DNA from: Volvox africanus
Lineage: Eukaryota > Chlorophyta > Chlorophyceae > Chlamydomonadales > Volvocaceae
Length of the DNA stretch: 64,000 bases
NCBI GenBank assembly: GCA_030268105.1
Contig: BSDZ01000094.1
Span: 1,860,501 to 1,924,500, forward strand
Direction of reading: 5' to 3'
Shown here in pieces: positions 62,101 to 64,000 of the stretch. Position 1 is the stretch's first letter. Every line of letters starts with the position of its first letter. The notes under the pieces were generated by a model. It was not told the origin of the DNA, did not search any database, and worked only from the letters and a program-made list of their open reading frames with translations. The translations under genes and the position numbers were made by a program.

Positions 62101-63052
62101 ACAGACACATAAGCATACACATGAGCATACACAGACACAGACACCCGGACACCCGTACGCATACACCCTTACACACAAACGCACCGCTTCCTTTGACCCG
62201 CACCGTAGGGCCGATTCATCCATGTTCCTCCGCCCGAGCCGATGTCGAATTGGGATACGGGCTTTGGGCAGCCCTGGTGGAAGAACGCCAAGCGATATCA
62301 GGTAGGGACAAAAAGGGAGATCGGAAAAATTATTTAAAAAGTTGTGCAAAGAAGGTGCGGGGATTAGGGGAGTGGTACAAGTGCGCCAGAAGATGAAGGG
62401 CGGGAGTGGGTAAGCGAAAATGGAACGAATGAAAATGGATTGGATAAATTTGATTCCGATTCTGATTATGGTGGTAATGATGACGACGACGATGACGACG
62501 ATGATGACGACGACGACGATGATGATGATGATGATGATGATGACGATGATGTACGATGATGATGATGTTGATGACGATCTTGTCACAAGCTCGCAACAGG
62601 TCGAAAGGCCCAGATGCGCCAGGTGTCTCAGACGGGATGGGGACATCAAGCAACATAACTTGGAGGGAAAGACGAACGCAAAGCTAACTCATTCACAAGG
62701 GAAGAAAAGGAAGAATGCTCAACCATTCAGAACAGAGAGAGGATTGAATAGGGCACCCGTAGCAGCGGGGAACACACGGGAGACGGACATGTTGAACTCA
62801 GCAAAGGGCCCCCCCTCAACCTCCGGCTCAACCTCCGTTTTGAGGGGTTACACTATTTCTGCTGACTCCATCTCGTTTTACGATTTCCTTTCACGCCTCG
62901 TTTGTTCCTTTATTTCTTCCCAGATCGGCTTCCTGTCAGCCCGCACCCGCGTGGTCCGTATTCGGAACGTGCTGACGGACCAGGAGGACCAGATCGAAGT
63001 GCCGTGTGAGGAAAAGCTGGTGGAGATCAGGTGAGGGGGTTCAGGGAGGAAT

Positions 63053-63123
<71 letters not shown>

Positions 63124-63372
63124 ATAGGTTTGCTGGTGGGTAATTGCTTATCCCCGTCGCTGAAGGCCTTCGTAAACGGTATATCCCCTTCTTTCCCCAA
63201 GCCCTGCCGACCCCGTTGCCTTCCTACTTCACCCCTCTGCCCGCTGCCCGCTGCCCGCTCCCCACTGCCCACCAACAATAGGGAGCGCTACCTTGATCTA
63301 AACGCTCACGCCAGGAGCTACACATGGAAGGCCATTATTCAAGATAAGGACACGGGGGCCCACGCGTTCAAG
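59157..63372 (+). CDS. CYB5D1: Cytochrome b5 domain protein, CYB5D1 type (3' end missing)
   Basis: Orthologue of CYB5D1, a heme-binding protein of motile cilia reported to tune axonemal beating by redox signalling. Eight exons: 59157-59165, 59254-59292, 59367-59444, 60004-60065, 61960-62035, 62209-62301, 62924-63030, 63282-63372; 185 residues in frame, and the final exon lies beyond the window. The start MAP is a nine-base exon. Then [45 protein letters not shown] and [14 protein letters not shown]; the His of EHQG and of DISHWF sit where the two axial heme ligands are expected. Next come [28 protein letters not shown], then a ubiquitin-like C-terminal part [18 protein letters not shown] and [10 protein letters not shown]. 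Human CYB5D1 has about 30-40 more residues, so one exon is probably missing. The 1.9-kb fourth intron and later introns are packed with simple repeats. Confidence 0.93.
60391..60428. repeat. (GGGGT)n repeat in CYB5D1 intron 4
   Basis: Seven to eight tandem GGGGT units on the transcribed (coding-sense) strand; four or more G4 runs make a G-quadruplex likely. Confidence 0.92.
61483..61586. repeat. Purine-only minisatellite-like tract in CYB5D1 intron 4
   Basis: About 100 bases of GGAAGGG, GGGGGAAGGCGA and similar units, with a (GGGGGAAGGCRA)n core at 61520-61570. The opposite strand reads as a false Pro/Ser repeat protein. Confidence 0.85.
62478..62580. repeat. GAT/GAC trinucleotide tract in CYB5D1 intron 6
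   Basis: Interrupted GATGACGAC to (GAT)n repeat of about 100 bases in the 62302-62923 intron. It could be mistaken for an acidic Asp-repeat exon, but it lies between two exons that already join in frame. Confidence 0.9.
63053..63114. repeat. (GA)n dinucleotide microsatellite
   Basis: About 28 GA units ending in a G run, starting 23 bases after the donor of CYB5D1 exon 7. Confidence 0.95.
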
Positions 63373-64000
63373 GTAGGGCGCTGGAGGCGGAAAGGAAAGG
63401 GCAGAGAAGGTTGAGAAGGTTGAGAAGGTTGAGAAAGGACAGTCAGACATGTCCCCTTAACTCTGTGATATGGGTTATTAAAAGGACTCGCTAGCTGGCA
63501 GCGACGCGCTATGAGCCAACCCGGTGCTGTGGAAACATACACAGCAGCTGTTGTATTATGCTCTAAGAAAGAGCTCGCGAGTTAATGTCAGGATTAGATA
63601 TCCTATTCATTATTATGATACTGCAGCAGCACATACACAAACACAAAGTCTTTCACGTTTGCTTTGACACACGCAACCTGGTCTGCTTTTTGTGTCTACT
63701 GAAACAAATACACTCCCTCCCACTGCATTAAATCCCCAGTAAAAATACCCCATTGTGCCCTTCCTGGTGGGGACGTTGTATTTTTGCACATAAAAAAATA
63801 ATCATGATAATCATGATAATCATAATTATATTAATAATAAAAATAACAATAATAATATAAACCTAATCTTATCTTATCTAATACAACACATGTGTTGAGA
63901 AGTCGATCCATTCATCTGCTGTGTGAATGGAGGAGGGCGTCCCTCTAGCACACCAGCGTGAGAAGCAGGGCGAGCTCCGCCCAGGTGGTTAGTGCTTAGT
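63373..64000. other. Right edge: intron of CYB5D1-type gene
   Basis: Starts with a GTAGGG donor after exon 8. No exon matching the expected C-terminus was seen before the window ends. Contains an imperfect TCATGATAATCATGATAATCAT repeat near 63800-63825 and AT-rich DNA. Confidence 0.6.

Noticed and set aside
62420..63034. Met/Thr-repeat start of an apparent 204-residue protein
   Set aside because: The first half is a GAT/GAC repeat in an intron; only the end (62924-63030) is a real CYB5D1 exon.
1..64000. tRNA, rRNA or CRISPR elements
   Set aside because: I looked for GGTTCGAATCC-like T-loops, rRNA-like conserved stretches and spaced identical repeats and found none convincing.

Overview
This window is nuclear DNA from a eukaryote, most likely a volvocine green alga (the Chlamydomonas/Volvox/Gonium group). 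Supporting evidence: every recognisable gene is split by many short GT-AG introns; TGTAA, the chlorophyte poly(A) signal, lies downstream of most stop codons; exons are GC-rich with long Ala, Gly, Gln and Ser runs; introns are full of microsatellites. The gene set also fits a photosynthetic flagellate, with a sugar transporter, a starch phosphatase and a ciliary cytochrome b5 protein. Species cannot be fixed from the sequence alone.

Layout. 0.2-1.6 kb: end of an unrecognised minus-strand gene that leaves the window on the left. 1.8-4.6 kb (+): SWEET-type sugar transporter with very large simple repeats in its introns. 5.3-10.4 kb: no gene recognised. 10.7-13.9 kb (-): gamma-glutamyl hydrolase. 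15.2-19.4 kb (+): nucleolin-like protein (acidic stretches, two RRMs, RGG tail). 20.8-30.6 kb (-): a very large class-3 lipase with about 1,500 residues of Ala-rich sequence after the lipase domain and a degenerate GTPase-like C-terminal half; one of its introns holds an AT-rich ORF on the opposite strand. 33.7-36.8 kb (-): unrecognised, probably disordered protein. 37.6-41.1 kb (+): CCDC25-type NFACT-R protein. 45.4-48.4 kb (+): LSF2-type phosphoglucan phosphatase. 54.3-56.7 kb (-): DUF506/PDDEXK_6 protein. 59.2-63.4 kb (+): CYB5D1-type ciliary cytochrome b5 protein, running off the right edge.

The genes are ordinary eukaryotic neighbours with no operon logic. The nucleolin and lipase genes converge (poly(A) signals at 20.14 and 20.74 kb). 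The gamma-glutamyl hydrolase and nucleolin genes are head to head, and so are the 33.7-36.8 kb gene and CCDC25. Exon boundaries were derived by hand from reading-frame continuity, splice consensus and remembered family conservation; total coding lengths were checked to be divisible by three. The most unusual items are the AT-rich ORF island inside the lipase intron, the lipase-GTPase-like fusion, the duplicated nucleolin exon with a GC donor, and a TAG-interrupted reading frame near 57.4 kb.
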